From Alkalimarinus coralli (GTDB lineage: Bacteria; Pseudomonadota; Gammaproteobacteria; Pseudomonadales; Oleiphilaceae), in assembly GCF_023650515.1 (NCBI RefSeq), contig NZ_CP096016.1, positions 1,326,001-1,390,000 of the forward strand: 64,000 nucleotides of DNA. Reading direction: 5' to 3'. The notes below the pieces were generated by a model. That model saw nothing but the letters and a program-made list of their open reading frames with translations. It was not told where the DNA came from and did no database searches. The translations under genes and the position numbers were made by a program. Position 1 is the stretch's first letter; the number at the start of each line of letters is the position of its first letter. Below, piece after piece: positions 25,605 through 34,432 of the stretch.

Positions 25605-26270
25605 ATGAACGCTAAATCACTATTATCACTGTTATACCTTTCCAGCCCTGCATTGCCGATTGGCGCTTTTGCCTACTCACAAGGCCTGGAGTCCGCGATT
25701 GAAATGGAATGGGTTAAGGATGGTGACGACCTGGCAGAGTGGCTGTCGGGCGTATTATCTAACGGCCTCGCACAACAAGACTTGCCACTTTTTTACCGCA
25801 TGTATTCCGCGTGGGATAAGGGGGACTTAGAGTCATTGAACCGCTGGAACCAGCACTTTAGAGCCAGTCGGGAAAGTGCTGAGCTACTGTTGGAAGATGA
25901 ACAGTTAGGGCGTTCGTTAAAACGCCTGCTGATTTCGCTGGATATTTTGGATCAGGTTCAGCTTCCCGAAAATGCAGGTTTTTTTACGTTGTTTGCATTT
26001 GCGGCCAAGCACTTTTCTATTGATACCGACGAAGCGGCACTCGGGCTATGTTGGAGCTGGTTAGAGAATCAAGTGACCGTTGCTTGTAAGGCGATCCCTT
26101 TAGGGCAAACCGCAGCGCAAAAAGTAATGTTACCAATGATGGAAAAAATTGAGCGGGCGATAGCGCATGCCAAGCTTGTCAGTGATAGCGAAATTGGAGC
26201 GACATTGCCCGGTTTTGCCATAGCCAGTGCAATACATGAAACACAGTACTCACGTTTATTTAGAAGCTAA
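25605..26270 (+). CDS. ureF: Urease accessory protein UreF
   Basis: 221 residues. LSSPALPIGAFAYSQGLESAIE is the family hallmark, and the WNQHFRASRESAELLLEDEQLGRSL region follows. It bridges UreD-urease and UreG. The start is ATG at 25605, seven bases after the ureE stop, with AGGAAAA upstream. The in-frame upstream part overlaps ureE and is not expected to be translated. A 38-bp palindromic element separates it from ureG. Confidence 0.94.
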   Translation: MNAKSLLSLLYLSSPALPIGAFAYSQGLESAIEMEWVKDGDDLAEWLSGVLSNGLAQQDLPLFYRMYSAWDKGDLESLNRWNQHFRASRESAELLLEDEQLGRSLKRLLISLDILDQVQLPENAGFFTLFAFAAKHFSIDTDEAALGLCWSWLENQVTVACKAIPLGQTAAQKVMLPMMEKIERAIAHAKLVSDSEIGATLPGFAIASAIHETQYSRLFRS

Positions 26271-26278
26271 TAGACATA

Positions 26279-26316
26279 GAGACTTTTTCACGACTATAAC
26301 GCCGTGCAAAGGCCTC
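26279..26316. mobile_element. 38-bp palindromic micro-element between ureF and ureG
   Basis: Left end GAGACTTTTTCACGAC and right end GCCGTGCAAAGGCCTC are joined by six bases. ACATA flanks both sides exactly (26274-26278 and 26317-26321). It is the smallest member of the family at 7998, 13419 and 50277, inserted inside an operon. Confidence 0.75.
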
Positions 26317-26345
26317 ACATAAACGCAAATCAGTAGGATATATTC

Positions 26346-26999
26346 ATGACGACCCAATGTTTGAGAATCGGTGTTGGTGGCCCTGTTGGCTCAGGTAAAA
26401 CAGCGCTTTTACGGCAGCTATGTCTGGCTATGCGGAAGCATTACAACATGGCTGTTGTGACCAATGATATCTATACCAAAGAAGATCAGGAATTTTTGAT
26501 ACGCCACGACGCGCTCGAACAAGACCGTATCATGGGGGTTGAAACCGGTGGTTGCCCACATACGGCGATACGTGAAGATGCATCGATGAACTTGGCAGCC
26601 ATTGACGAACTGCAGGAGCGCCATGAGGGGCTGGAGTTTGTGCTGGTTGAAAGTGGAGGGGATAACCTTTCTGCTACGTTCAGCCCTGAGCTTTCAGACC
26701 TCACTTTATATGTTATTGATGTGTGTGCAGGTGATAAAATTCCACGCAAAGGGGGGCCTGGTATTACCAAGTCAGACCTGTTGATAATCAACAAGACGGA
26801 TCTTGCGCCGATGGTCAATGCGTCTCTTGATGTTATGGATAGGGATTCAAAGAAAATGCGCGGAGAGAAACCGTTTGTTTTTGCCAACCTCATTAAAGGC
26901 GAAGGGCTCAGGTCTATTATTGACTTCATCGTCGATAAAGGCATGTTGGATAAACGTATTTCAGATGATGTTAGCTTTGAAGAGCCTCAAACGGCATGA
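26346..26999 (+). CDS. ureG: Urease accessory GTPase UreG
   Basis: 217 residues of SIMIBI GTPase. The P-loop is [14 protein letters not shown] (about 8-21), and [15 protein letters not shown] is the UreG switch region. The [13 protein letters not shown] motif holds the Cys-Pro-His nickel site. IINKTDLAP gives guanine specificity. It uses GTP to drive nickel insertion with UreDF. It is last in the urt-ure block, followed by a REP-like palindrome that may end or stabilise the transcript. Confidence 0.97.
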   Translation: MTTQCLRIGVGGPVGSGKTALLRQLCLAMRKHYNMAVVTNDIYTKEDQEFLIRHDALEQDRIMGVETGGCPHTAIREDASMNLAAIDELQERHEGLEFVLVESGGDNLSATFSPELSDLTLYVIDVCAGDKIPRKGGPGITKSDLLIINKTDLAPMVNASLDVMDRDSKKMRGEKPFVFANLIKGEGLRSIIDFIVDKGMLDKRISDDVSFEEPQTA

Positions 27000-27006
27000 T
27001 GAACTG

Positions 27007-27026
27007 ATTCCCGCGCAAGCGGGAAT
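27007..27026. repeat. REP-like palindrome after ureG
   Basis: ATTCCCGCGCAAGCGGGAAT is a perfect 8-bp inverted repeat with a 4-base loop. It belongs to the same class as the units at 15026-15101. It sits 8 bp after the ureG stop and has no strong T-run. Confidence 0.8.
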
Positions 27027-27075
27027 GGGCTTTATTGCAAAGGCGAATTGAGTAAACGTGTAAATCTGCGACGCT

Positions 27076-27198
27076 ATGGATAAAACAAATATAGTTAGAG
27101 CGATTGGCCCAGTTAAAGACGGAAAAATAGTATTTGGTTGGCCTGGTAAAGTTGCTACATCAGGTAAAGTTTCTACATCGGGTAAAGTCGCTACATAA
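27076..27198 (+). CDS. Possible 40-codon ORF with C-terminal GKVATS repeats
   Basis: Reading from ATG at 27076 gives a 40-residue peptide. Its last 17 residues are GKVATSGKVSTSGKVAT, encoded by three 18-bp tandem units. Its TAA overlaps the next gene's ATG as TAATG. No clear ribosome site precedes it, so it may be untranslated repeat DNA or a leader peptide coupled to the downstream synthase. No function can be assigned. Confidence 0.35.
   Translation: MDKTNIVRAIGPVKDGKIVFGWPGKVATSGKVSTSGKVAT
27145..27198. repeat. 18-bp tandem repeat, three copies
   Basis: Units GGTAAAGTTGCTACATCA, GGTAAAGTTTCTACATCG and GGTAAAGTCGCTACATAA differ at a few bases. They end at the start codon of the RluA-type gene. 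Confidence 0.9.
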
Positions 27199-28160
27199 TG
27201 GATGCCAAATTTTCATTGACCGTTACAGACAAACAGGCAGGTATAACCCTCATCGATTGTCTTTTGCCCTGTATACCTTACCTTAGTCGGGAGAAGTGGT
27301 GCTCGCTGTTAGAATCGGGGCAGATTAAAGTCAATGGTGTGGCAATATCTGAAAATATACAGACTCAGACCGGACAAGTTATAGATTACACTGTGCCCGA
27401 TTATCAGGAGGCTGCGGTTGATCCAAATTGGTCGCTACTGTGGTCAAATGACGAAATTGCAGCCATTCACAAACCCGCCAACCTTCCGGTTAACCGAACC
27501 ACTCGCAACGTATATAACACACTCATTCAACTGCTGCGACGAGAGAGTCCTTGGCCAAATGCTCACTTGCTTCATCGATTAGACATTGAAACATCCGGCG
27601 TTATTTTAATTGGTCAAAACAATGAGGTGGCTCGTAAATACCAACCTGCTCTGCCGGGGCTTATAAAACGCAAAATATACCATGCCGTTGTTTACGGAAC
27701 CCCTGAATGGACAGCGCTTGATTACGAGTGTGATTTAGCCACTCTTCCTGACAGCCCAATTCGATGCCAGATGCATAAGGTAAAGCGCGGCGAGGGGAAG
27801 TACAGCCGCACAGGGTTCTCGGTTCTCAGCTCTACCGAGGGGTTTTCACTGGTCAGGTGTGAGCTTATGACAGGGCGAAAGCATCAAATTCGTGCGCATC
27901 TGGCAGCTCTGGGGCACCCAATAGTGGGAGATAAAATATATAGTCTTAGTGGAGAAATGTATTTAAAGCGAATCAACCAGCCGCTTACCGGCCTAGATAA
28001 CGAAAAACTTGTTACATCTCATCACCTTCTGCACGCTTATGAGCTGCATTTGCATAACCTTAGTCATCCTGCTGACCCTGAACTGGTCATCAGAGATGAT
28101 AATTTCCCGCCAGAGTGGCGTGAGTTTGTTAAAAATAACTTTATTGAAGCGGAACGCTAA
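27198..28160 (+). CDS. RluA-family pseudouridine synthase with S4-like N-terminal domain
   Basis: 320 residues. An S4-like RNA-binding region (about 20-65, LSREKWCSLLESGQIKVNGVAI) precedes the catalytic domain. HLLHRLDIETSGVILIG carries the active Asp at about 129. GRKHQIRAHLAALGHPIVGD is the second conserved block. It is the third RluA/TruC-like paralogue in the window and the only one with an S4 region. It modifies uridine in rRNA or tRNA; the site is unknown. No strong ribosome site was seen before the ATG. Confidence 0.88.
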   Translation: MDAKFSLTVTDKQAGITLIDCLLPCIPYLSREKWCSLLESGQIKVNGVAISENIQTQTGQVIDYTVPDYQEAAVDPNWSLLWSNDEIAAIHKPANLPVNRTTRNVYNTLIQLLRRESPWPNAHLLHRLDIETSGVILIGQNNEVARKYQPALPGLIKRKIYHAVVYGTPEWTALDYECDLATLPDSPIRCQMHKVKRGEGKYSRTGFSVLSSTEGFSLVRCELMTGRKHQIRAHLAALGHPIVGDKIYSLSGEMYLKRINQPLTGLDNEKLVTSHHLLHAYELHLHNLSHPADPELVIRDDNFPPEWREFVKNNFIEAER

Positions 28161-28266
28161 CTGAACAGCTAAATGCTTCTCTGAACAAATAAAATACTCA
28201 TTTGTTTGTACTAAGATCAATATAACTATATAAAAAGTGTGTCAAAGTGACCTTAACATCAACTCT

Positions 28267-28298
28267 ATCTGTGGTGTGTATGATCTGTGGTGTGTATC
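28267..28298. repeat. 16-bp tandem duplication
   Basis: ATCTGTGGTGTGTATG is followed directly by ATCTGTGGTGTGTATC, just upstream of the binding-protein gene at 28329. Confidence 0.85.
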
Positions 28299-28328
28299 AA
28301 TAGTAAGTGGTTAAACAAACGGAGATCG

Positions 28329-29096
28329 ATGATGAGAAAATGGTTGCTGCTTTGCATTATGTTATCAGCCGGTGGTGCGTTCGCAGAAGAGCCTATCAAT
28401 ATATATGGCTACGACATAAAGTCGAGTACTTATACCGATAGTAGTCAAGAATTGAGGGGAAAGCATCACGGCGGCCGGCAAGCATTTTTAGCGGAGCTTA
28501 CACGCGAGTTAATGATAAAGCTTAACCTGACGCCAGATATTATTCCTATAGAAAAAACAGGCGCTTCAAGGGCAGCCAAGATGAATGGCCCACACGGGTT
28601 TCTTGGGATCCGGCGTACCAGTGATAATGCCAACGACTATCAATGGGTCGGCCCCCTTCTGGAAGAGTCATCATATTTTATTAAACGTAGAGATAGCGAT
28701 ATAAGGCTTGCTACGGTGGAAGACGCGAAACGTGCAGCTTCGGTATGTGTTCGTACCGCTAGCCCTCAAGTGCAGCCTCTAAAAGAACGAGGGTTCACCA
28801 ATATTGATTATGCCTCATCATATAAGGCATGCTGGGATCGAGTCGCAGATGGCCGTTCAGATCTCACGTTATTGAGTGCAGTGCTATTTCCAACCATAGA
28901 GAAAATAGCTGGTGTGACGGTTGATAAATTGAGTAAAACAGATGTCGTTATTGCAGATGAAGCTTTCCTGGCATTTCCAAACGGTACGCCACTTGAAACG
29001 GTTAAAAAGTGGAGAGGAGCCCTTGAGGCGATTAAAACCTCGGGCCGCTACAGTAGCTTGGTTCATCACTATTACTGCCGGCAAGACTGTTTCTAG
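28329..29096 (+). CDS. Periplasmic solute-binding protein, family 3 type
   Basis: About 255 residues. A clean signal peptide (MMRKWLLLCIMLSAGGAFA) is followed by a mature domain with INIYGYDIKSS, an atypical first strand. GGRQAFLAELTRELMIKLNL and the ending GALEAIKTSGRYSSLVHHYY are features of amino-acid-type binding proteins. Cys pairs near the end (YYCRQDCF) are unusual. No transporter genes are adjacent. The start at 28329 has GGAG upstream. A longer frame from 28287 has none. The ligand is unknown. Confidence 0.72.
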   Translation: MMRKWLLLCIMLSAGGAFAEEPINIYGYDIKSSTYTDSSQELRGKHHGGRQAFLAELTRELMIKLNLTPDIIPIEKTGASRAAKMNGPHGFLGIRRTSDNANDYQWVGPLLEESSYFIKRRDSDIRLATVEDAKRAASVCVRTASPQVQPLKERGFTNIDYASSYKACWDRVADGRSDLTLLSAVLFPTIEKIAGVTVDKLSKTDVVIADEAFLAFPNGTPLETVKKWRGALEAIKTSGRYSSLVHHYYCRQDCF

Positions 29097-29295
29097 GTAA
29101 AGAGAGCTTGAATTAAACTTAATCCAGTTATATGACAATGTTGTGTCCCAAGGGCGTTCGGAAGTGGCGTGTTGTTGAATATTATTCACTATTAAACTTC
29201 TAAAAGTGATGTTTTTTGATTGTGCTAGTGCAAATAGAATGGACTTGCTTGTTTGCAGCCAATATCAGATAGAATTACTCGAAAGGACGTCTAAT

Positions 29296-29586
29296 ATGAG
29301 TATCGTCGTTAATTTACAGTCAAAAGCCAAGCCTGAAACTACTACTAAACTCATCTCGTTTATAGAAGAAAAGCTACCCGCAGTTAGAGGCTTTAGTGGG
29401 TGTATGCAAGTATCGATTTGCCTTAATCGAGATAGTGGGGATCTGCTATTTTACGAAAAGTGGTCGTCGAAAGAAGCACACGAAAAGTACTTGTTGAATA
29501 TCCAGAATAACGGTGTCATGGCCCAGTTAATGAGTTATCTTTCAGACCCTCCTACAGTTAATTATTATGAGTCACTGGATATATAA
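29296..29586 (+). CDS. Small ABM-domain (antibiotic biosynthesis monooxygenase-like) protein
   Basis: 96 residues forming one ferredoxin-like alpha/beta domain: MSIVVNLQSKAKPETTTKLISFI, the CLNRDSGDLLFYEKWSS strand, then EAHEKYLLN. This is the dimeric ABM fold found in quinone- or haem-related enzymes and in many proteins of unknown role. The start is set by AAAGGA nine bases upstream. A longer frame from 29206 is unlikely. It stands alone; function is unknown. Confidence 0.7.
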   Translation: MSIVVNLQSKAKPETTTKLISFIEEKLPAVRGFSGCMQVSICLNRDSGDLLFYEKWSSKEAHEKYLLNIQNNGVMAQLMSYLSDPPTVNYYESLDI

Positions 29587-29939
29587 AGCCAGTATCAAGG
29601 CGATAGCGTATGTCAACGATTGAGGTCCGTTCTCGCTTTTCCTCAGGATTATGGATAGCCAAAGAGTAGGCGATGAAACACGAGCCTTTTTAGTTGTTAT
29701 ACCTTATCGGCAATTGGCTATTGCTATAGGTTACTCAGACATTCTGGGTCTTTGGCCGCAGGAAATGATATGTATACTGCGGGAAACGGCTAATCCCTGC
29801 CTGCTTTGCGCAGCCACTGCAATAGTGCATCGTAGATGACGATCTTTTCAGCCTAAAGATTGAGTGAGAATGATTGCAGATTCAGTGAAAAATTTTTCTT
29901 TAGCTGAAACGATTAGGCAATCAACCTCACTCGTTTACC
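29587..29939. other. Intergenic region without a recognised gene
   Basis: This 353-bp stretch lies between two convergent genes. Two frames of about 60 codons (29651-29839, 29864-30055) have no ribosome site, unusual composition and no family resemblance. One overlaps elbB. I see no clear terminator. Confidence 0.6.
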
Positions 29940-30593
29940 CTAAGCCATATCCAGTACGCGGCTTACAAGCTTTTCAATGCCCACGGCTGCTTCTGATATT
30001 CGTTCTGCGAGCATGTAAGCAGGGGTTGAGACGACTTTGTTTTCCTCATCAATGACGACGTTTTCTACCTCGCAATTAATGTGTTTGGCCCCCATGGTCT
30101 CAATAGCCGCTGCGGTGTCGGCATCATTCCCCACGGTGCACTTTGCGCCTTCTTCGTATATACCCGCGATGAGTGTTGGCGCAATACAGATATAGCCCGC
30201 TGGTTTAGAGGCTCTGGCAAATGCTTGAGCAATTGTTTTGACTTGTAGATTAATGACCATTGATGAGCCGTTAACGGCATAATCGCTAAGGTTTTTCGCA
30301 GCGCCAAACCCTCCGGGGAAGATAATGGCGTCGTAGTCTTTTACATCAAGCGCTGAAAGGTCTTTAATTTCTCCTCTCGCCAGCCTTGCTGCTTCTACTA
30401 AGGTATTGCGTGTTTCGCCATACTCGACCTCACCTGTTAAGTGGTTGACAACGTGCAATTGAGGGATGTCAGGCGCAAAACACTGATACTGAGCATCGTT
30501 GCTATCAAGTGCCAGTAATGTAATGACTGTTTCATATATTTCTGAACCGTCGTATACGCCACACCCAGAGAGAACTACCGCTACTTTTTTCAT
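29940..30593 (-). CDS. elbB: ElbB, DJ-1/PfpI-family glyoxalase-like protein
   Basis: 217 residues. MKKVAVVLSGCGVYDGSEIYE opens it, and YQCFAPDIPQLHVVNHLTGE and YDAIIFPGGFGAAKNL follow. AGYICIAPTLIA has the family's nucleophile elbow. These are the ElbB signatures of the DJ-1 superfamily, linked in E. coli to isoprenoid synthesis and with weak glyoxalase activity. GGAG precedes ATG. It is a single gene. The physiological role is not settled. Confidence 0.92.
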   Translation of the reverse strand: MKKVAVVLSGCGVYDGSEIYETVITLLALDSNDAQYQCFAPDIPQLHVVNHLTGEVEYGETRNTLVEAARLARGEIKDLSALDVKDYDAIIFPGGFGAAKNLSDYAVNGSSMVINLQVKTIAQAFARASKPAGYICIAPTLIAGIYEEGAKCTVGNDADTAAAIETMGAKHINCEVENVVIDEENKVVSTPAYMLAERISEAAVGIEKLVSRVLDMA

Positions 30594-30740
30594 TAAACAG
30601 CTCCATTGAAGATATAAAGTGGTTTACAGACAACTATGCAGATTGATGTTTTTTAACCGTCGTTGTTGATAAAGCATAACGTGTTGTCGTTCTTTTCTAA
30701 AGGGGGGCTATGAAGGTGCGTACTGAAAGCGTTGCTGCTG

Positions 30741-30816
30741 TGTGCCCTGTCTATAAGCGTGTGCTTGGTCTATAAGTGTGTGCTTGGTCTATAAGTGTGT
30801 ACCTTGTCTATAAGTG
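30741..30816. repeat. 19-bp tandem repeat, four copies, upstream of rlmG
   Basis: The unit is TGTGCTTGGTCTATAAGTG. Copies 2 and 3 are identical; copies 1 and 4 differ at a few bases. It lies in the presumed promoter region of rlmG, 50 bp before its ATG. Confidence 0.9.
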
Positions 30817-30868
30817 TGTACAATGGGCGCTGATTTTAGTTGATTAGTCATAGGCGCTTTAGAACTTG

Positions 30869-32032
30869 ATGAACGAGATTGAACTTCAAACACCACTAGG
30901 GGTACTTACACTTAAACGTTTTCCGGTTAGAAGCGGAGACCGCCTGAGAGCGTGGGATGCGGCCGATGAGCTATTGATCAATCATCTTGATGAGCAACAA
31001 CTGTTAACTCACAAAGATTGCGTGCTAGTGTTTGATGATCAGTTTGGCGCGCTTACCAGTTATATTTGCCTGGCTTTAGCTAAGTCGAATAAGCCAGTCG
31101 TCGTTGACGTGATGACAGACTCATTTATCTCACAGCAGGCGATTATTGAAAACCTCACCGTCAACGGGTTCGACAGCACAAACAGCCATATTCGCTTTAT
31201 TGATAATACCGCCATTCCCGACAAGCATTATGACTTGGTGGTTTACAAACTGCCAAGAAATCACGGTTACCTGGCTGACGTCATGCAGCGTTTGCGCACG
31301 TGCCTTAGTGAAAAAACAGCGGTTATTGGCGGGGCGATGGTGAAGTATTTGCCCAAGAATGCGCTTTCTCTAATGGAAAATACAATAGGGAGCACAAAGA
31401 CATCGCTCGCCGCTAAAAAAGCCCGGCTTATATTCTCTTCGTTCGACCCAACGTTACAGCCTGATAACCCGTATCCCTCTTCCTACAGTCTTGAAGAGAT
31501 TGATGTTGAGCTTGTAAATCACTCAAATGTGTTTTCACGTGAAAGTCTGGATATTGGTACAAGGCTTTTGTTGGCAGTGATGCCTGAGTCAGATGATGAC
31601 TTAATAATTGTTGACCTGGCTTGCGGAAATGGCGTGATGGGCGTATCAGCGGCTCAGCTAAACCCCAATGCGGATCTTATATTTTGCGATGAGTCTAATA
31701 TGGCTGTGGCGTCTGCTCAGGAGAACTTTAAAGGGCATTTTCCTGATCGATCGGCAACGTTTAACCATGCTGACTGTCTGGCTGGCGTTGACCCAAACAG
31801 TGTTGATCTGGTGCTATGTAACCCACCGTTTCACCAGCAAAATACGGTTAGTGAACATGTCGGGTGGCAGATGTTTAAAGAGTCACTAGGGTGCTTGAAG
31901 CCAGGTGGCGAACTTTGGATTGTGGGCAACCGCCACCTGGGGTACCACGTAAAGCTGAAAAAGCTATTCGGTAATGCAACACTGGTTGATTCAAGCAGTA
32001 AATTTGTCGTCATTAAAGCGGTAAAGAGGTAA
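30869..32032 (+). CDS. rlmG: 23S rRNA (guanine(1835)-N(2))-methyltransferase RlmG
   Basis: About 387 residues with two Rossmann-like domains. The inactive N-terminal one has VVVDVMTDSF and YDLVVYKLPRNHGYL. The C-terminal one has IIVDLACGNGVMGV as motif I and NPPFHQQ at 318-324, the N2-guanine catalytic motif. GCLKPGGELWIVGNRHLGYHVKLKKLFG is typical of RlmG. It methylates G1835 of 23S rRNA. ATG at 30869 is preferred over the adjoining TTG. Its last codons and stop are formed by an 8-bp tandem repeat. Confidence 0.93.
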   Translation: MNEIELQTPLGVLTLKRFPVRSGDRLRAWDAADELLINHLDEQQLLTHKDCVLVFDDQFGALTSYICLALAKSNKPVVVDVMTDSFISQQAIIENLTVNGFDSTNSHIRFIDNTAIPDKHYDLVVYKLPRNHGYLADVMQRLRTCLSEKTAVIGGAMVKYLPKNALSLMENTIGSTKTSLAAKKARLIFSSFDPTLQPDNPYPSSYSLEEIDVELVNHSNVFSRESLDIGTRLLLAVMPESDDDLIIVDLACGNGVMGVSAAQLNPNADLIFCDESNMAVASAQENFKGHFPDRSATFNHADCLAGVDPNSVDLVLCNPPFHQQNTVSEHVGWQMFKESLGCLKPGGELWIVGNRHLGYHVKLKKLFGNATLVDSSSKFVVIKAVKR

Positions 32033-32067
32033 AGAGGTAAAGAGGTAAAGAGGTAAAGAGGTAAAGA
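32020..32067. repeat. 8-bp tandem repeat, six copies, over the rlmG stop codon
   Basis: GGTAAAGA occurs six times in a row. The TAA stop of rlmG (32030-32032) lies in the second unit. Because the stop arises that early, changes in copy number beyond two units would not alter the protein. Confidence 0.92.
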
Positions 32068-32155
32068 GATAAAACACTAGTGGAGGTAGTTCAGGGCCAA
32101 GTGTTTTAGCCCCGAACTGCTTTACCGACTTAATAGTGAATGGCTTGTTAAAGGG

Positions 32156-32767
32156 CTACTGTGTGATTTTTAACCCTAAGCGTTCCACAGTATCGACTAT
32201 CGTCTGGGTTTGGTGGTCTACTTCCAGGTTAATGATAGCACCAGGGCGGGTACTGCCAAATGTCGTTATGCTGAGAGTTTCCGGTATCAGGTAAACGTTA
32301 AACTCGTCTTCTGTTACTTCACCCACCGTTAAGCTACAGCCATTAACAGCAACAAAACCTTTTTCCAGGATATATTTGATCCACTCTTCGGGTACTTTGA
32401 ATTTAATAATGCAGTTGTTTTCTGTTTTTTCGACCGACGAGACGACTACCGTTGTATGGATATGCCCAGAGAGCAGGTGCCCACCAATCTCATCTCCGAA
32501 CTTTGCCGCCCTTTCAAAGTTTACCAGACTGCCAATTTCGAGCTGGCTCAGATTAGTCACTCTTAGCGTCTCTATCATGACATCAAAGTAAACTATGGTA
32601 TCTGTATACTCTGATACTGTAAGACAAGTGCCATTGATCGCGATGCTTGCACCGTGTGCTACCTTTTCCAGAGATGATGCCGGGAACTCAATACCTAATC
32701 TCGAAAGGTCTTTTTTTTGATCGATCGACTTAACAATAGCGGTGCCTTGAACAATACCTGTGAACAT
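32156..32767 (-). CDS. ribE: Riboflavin synthase alpha subunit RibE
   Basis: 203 residues made of two similar lumazine-binding barrels. The first is MFTGIVQGTAIVKSI to about 90, and the second is GGHLLSGHIHTTVVV to the end. INGTCLTV and VNGCSLTVGEV are the paired strand motifs. It dismutates two lumazine molecules to riboflavin. The start at 32767 gives the universal MFTGIV N-terminus. A 13-residue longer frame from 32806 is not expected. It is separate from other rib genes. No FMN riboswitch was recognised upstream. Confidence 0.92.
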   Translation of the reverse strand: MFTGIVQGTAIVKSIDQKKDLSRLGIEFPASSLEKVAHGASIAINGTCLTVSEYTDTIVYFDVMIETLRVTNLSQLEIGSLVNFERAAKFGDEIGGHLLSGHIHTTVVVSSVEKTENNCIIKFKVPEEWIKYILEKGFVAVNGCSLTVGEVTEDEFNVYLIPETLSITTFGSTRPGAIINLEVDHQTQTIVDTVERLGLKITQ

Positions 32768-33008
32768 ATACGGTTTATCTCTTTTAGAGTCATAAATACG
32801 GATCAACTGAGTATGGATATATCTAGCGGTAACCCGGTATGACGTTATTAAACAAATTGTTGCTATGTAAAAAGCGAAAGGGATTATATCATACGCATCT
32901 TTTTAGCGAATCGAGCCTTTGTGTAGGGAGTAAGCCTGCATATGGTTCAAAATTGATTGATAGTAAAATAGGCGCCCTTAACACCGGCGCTTGTAAAGCA
33001 GGTAGTGC

Positions 33009-33992
33009 GTGAGAATTTTTTTAGCCCCAATGGATGGCCTTACAGATGATATTATGCGGCAGATTCTTACGCGTGTCGGCGGTATTGATGTTTGTGTCAC
33101 CGAGTTTGTCCGAATAACCAATACCTTATTACCCAAAAAAGTATTCTATCGTGCCTGCCCGGAGCTTCATCACGGCGGAAAAACTCAATCGGGCACTCCT
33201 GTTCGGGTTCAATTATTGGGTAGCGACCCAGTCTGCCTGGCTGAAAATGCTGAGTTAGTCTCCACGCTAGGGGCTCCCGCCATTGACCTGAACTTTGGCT
33301 GCCCGGCTAAAACAGTTAACCGCAGTAATGGCGGAGCCGTGCTACTGACAGACCCTGAAAACCTCTACAAAATCGTTAAAACGGTACGAAACGGGCTAAC
33401 AGCTACCACACCTTTAAGCGCAAAGATGCGCCTTGGTTACGAAGACAAAAGTCTCGCGCTGGAGTGTGCAAAAGCTATTGAAGAAGCGGGGGCTAGCGAG
33501 CTTGTTGTTCATGCAAGAACCAAGGTGGAGGGGTACAGGCCTCCAGCGTACTGGGACTGGATTGCAAAAATTAAAGAGGTAGTTCAGCTACCGGTTGTGG
33601 CTAATGGCGAAATTTGGAATACAGAGGATTACCTCCGCTGCAAGGAGCAGAGTCAGTGTAGTGACATAATGATAGGGCGGGGTTTAATCAGTAATCCGGG
33701 GTTGGCGAATCAGTGCAAGGTGCTTAATGAGCGAAAAAAGAAGAGTACCATTGGCGGCGGGAGAGATCAGTTACTTAGCTGGGAAGACGTTGCTGAGCTT
33801 CTTGCTGAGTTTTTGGACATGTCTTTAGATCAGATGGACGAAAAACAATCTGTGGGTCGAGTGAAGCAGTGGTTAAGATACTTGTCGCGAGAATACGCGG
33901 ATGCTGAGGAGTTTTTTACCCTGATCAGAAAAGATAAAACTCCTCAGCCGATTATTGATAAGCTGGAGCAGCAGGTAGGCGTTCTGGCGTAA
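33009..33992 (+). CDS. dusC: tRNA-dihydrouridine(16) synthase DusC
   Basis: 327 residues of FMN-dependent TIM barrel. FLAPMDGLTDDIMR starts it, and VRVQLLGSDPVCLAENAE and IDLNFGCPAKTVNRSNGGAVLL (with the catalytic Cys) follow. LVVHARTKVEGYRPPAYWDWI and VANGEIW match DusC rather than DusA or DusB. It reduces U16 of tRNA. The start codon is GTG at 33009. A dusA lies at the other end of the window. Confidence 0.92.
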   Translation: MRIFLAPMDGLTDDIMRQILTRVGGIDVCVTEFVRITNTLLPKKVFYRACPELHHGGKTQSGTPVRVQLLGSDPVCLAENAELVSTLGAPAIDLNFGCPAKTVNRSNGGAVLLTDPENLYKIVKTVRNGLTATTPLSAKMRLGYEDKSLALECAKAIEEAGASELVVHARTKVEGYRPPAYWDWIAKIKEVVQLPVVANGEIWNTEDYLRCKEQSQCSDIMIGRGLISNPGLANQCKVLNERKKKSTIGGGRDQLLSWEDVAELLAEFLDMSLDQMDEKQSVGRVKQWLRYLSREYADAEEFFTLIRKDKTPQPIIDKLEQQVGVLA

Positions 33993-34015
33993 GGCCGGTG
34001 CTCTGGCTTAAACCG

Positions 34016-34432
34016 TTAGTGCTTATGAGATTCCAGGCGAGCTATGCTAAGCGCTTTCAATACATCTGTACGAGTGATTATTCCAATTACCTGATTGTTT
34101 TCGACAACAGGGTAAAGTTTAGGACGACGACCTAACATCTCTTCTGCCAAACTTATAATATCTGAGTTTGGAGATACCGAGAGCGGGTTTTCACGCATGA
34201 TGTCACGTGCTACGTGATGGTCTTGGCTATAATAGCTATCGTTCACCATCTGTTTCAGGCAGTCTTTCTCAGAGATAAAGCCAATAAGCTTTTTGTCCTG
34301 ATCCAATACCGGCGCACCAAACAGCTTGCTTTTCACTAACGTTTTTACGACTTCTTCAACGCTGGTGTCTGGAGAAAAGTACTCTGTGACCGGTTTCATG
34401 TAGTCACTTACTAAAATCGCGGGTGTGGTCAT
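34016..34432 (-). CDS. CBS-domain pair protein
   Basis: 138 residues made almost entirely of two CBS motifs (about 8-65 and 72-130). VSDYMKPVTEYFSPDTSVEEVVKTL begins the first. IMRENPLSVSPNSDIISLAEEML begins the second. Such stand-alone CBS pairs sense adenine nucleotides and regulate partner proteins. It converges on dusC; no partner is obvious. Function is unknown. Confidence 0.85.
   Translation of the reverse strand: MTTPAILVSDYMKPVTEYFSPDTSVEEVVKTLVKSKLFGAPVLDQDKKLIGFISEKDCLKQMVNDSYYSQDHHVARDIMRENPLSVSPNSDIISLAEEMLGRRPKLYPVVENNQVIGIITRTDVLKALSIARLESHKH

Noticed and set aside
29651-30055. Two frames of about 60 codons between the ABM and elbB genes
   Set aside because: No ribosome site, no recognisable motif, and the second overlaps elbB on the other strand.
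32768-33008. FMN riboswitch before ribE
   Set aside because: I could not find the conserved elements of the FMN aptamer in the roughly 240 bp upstream of either gene.
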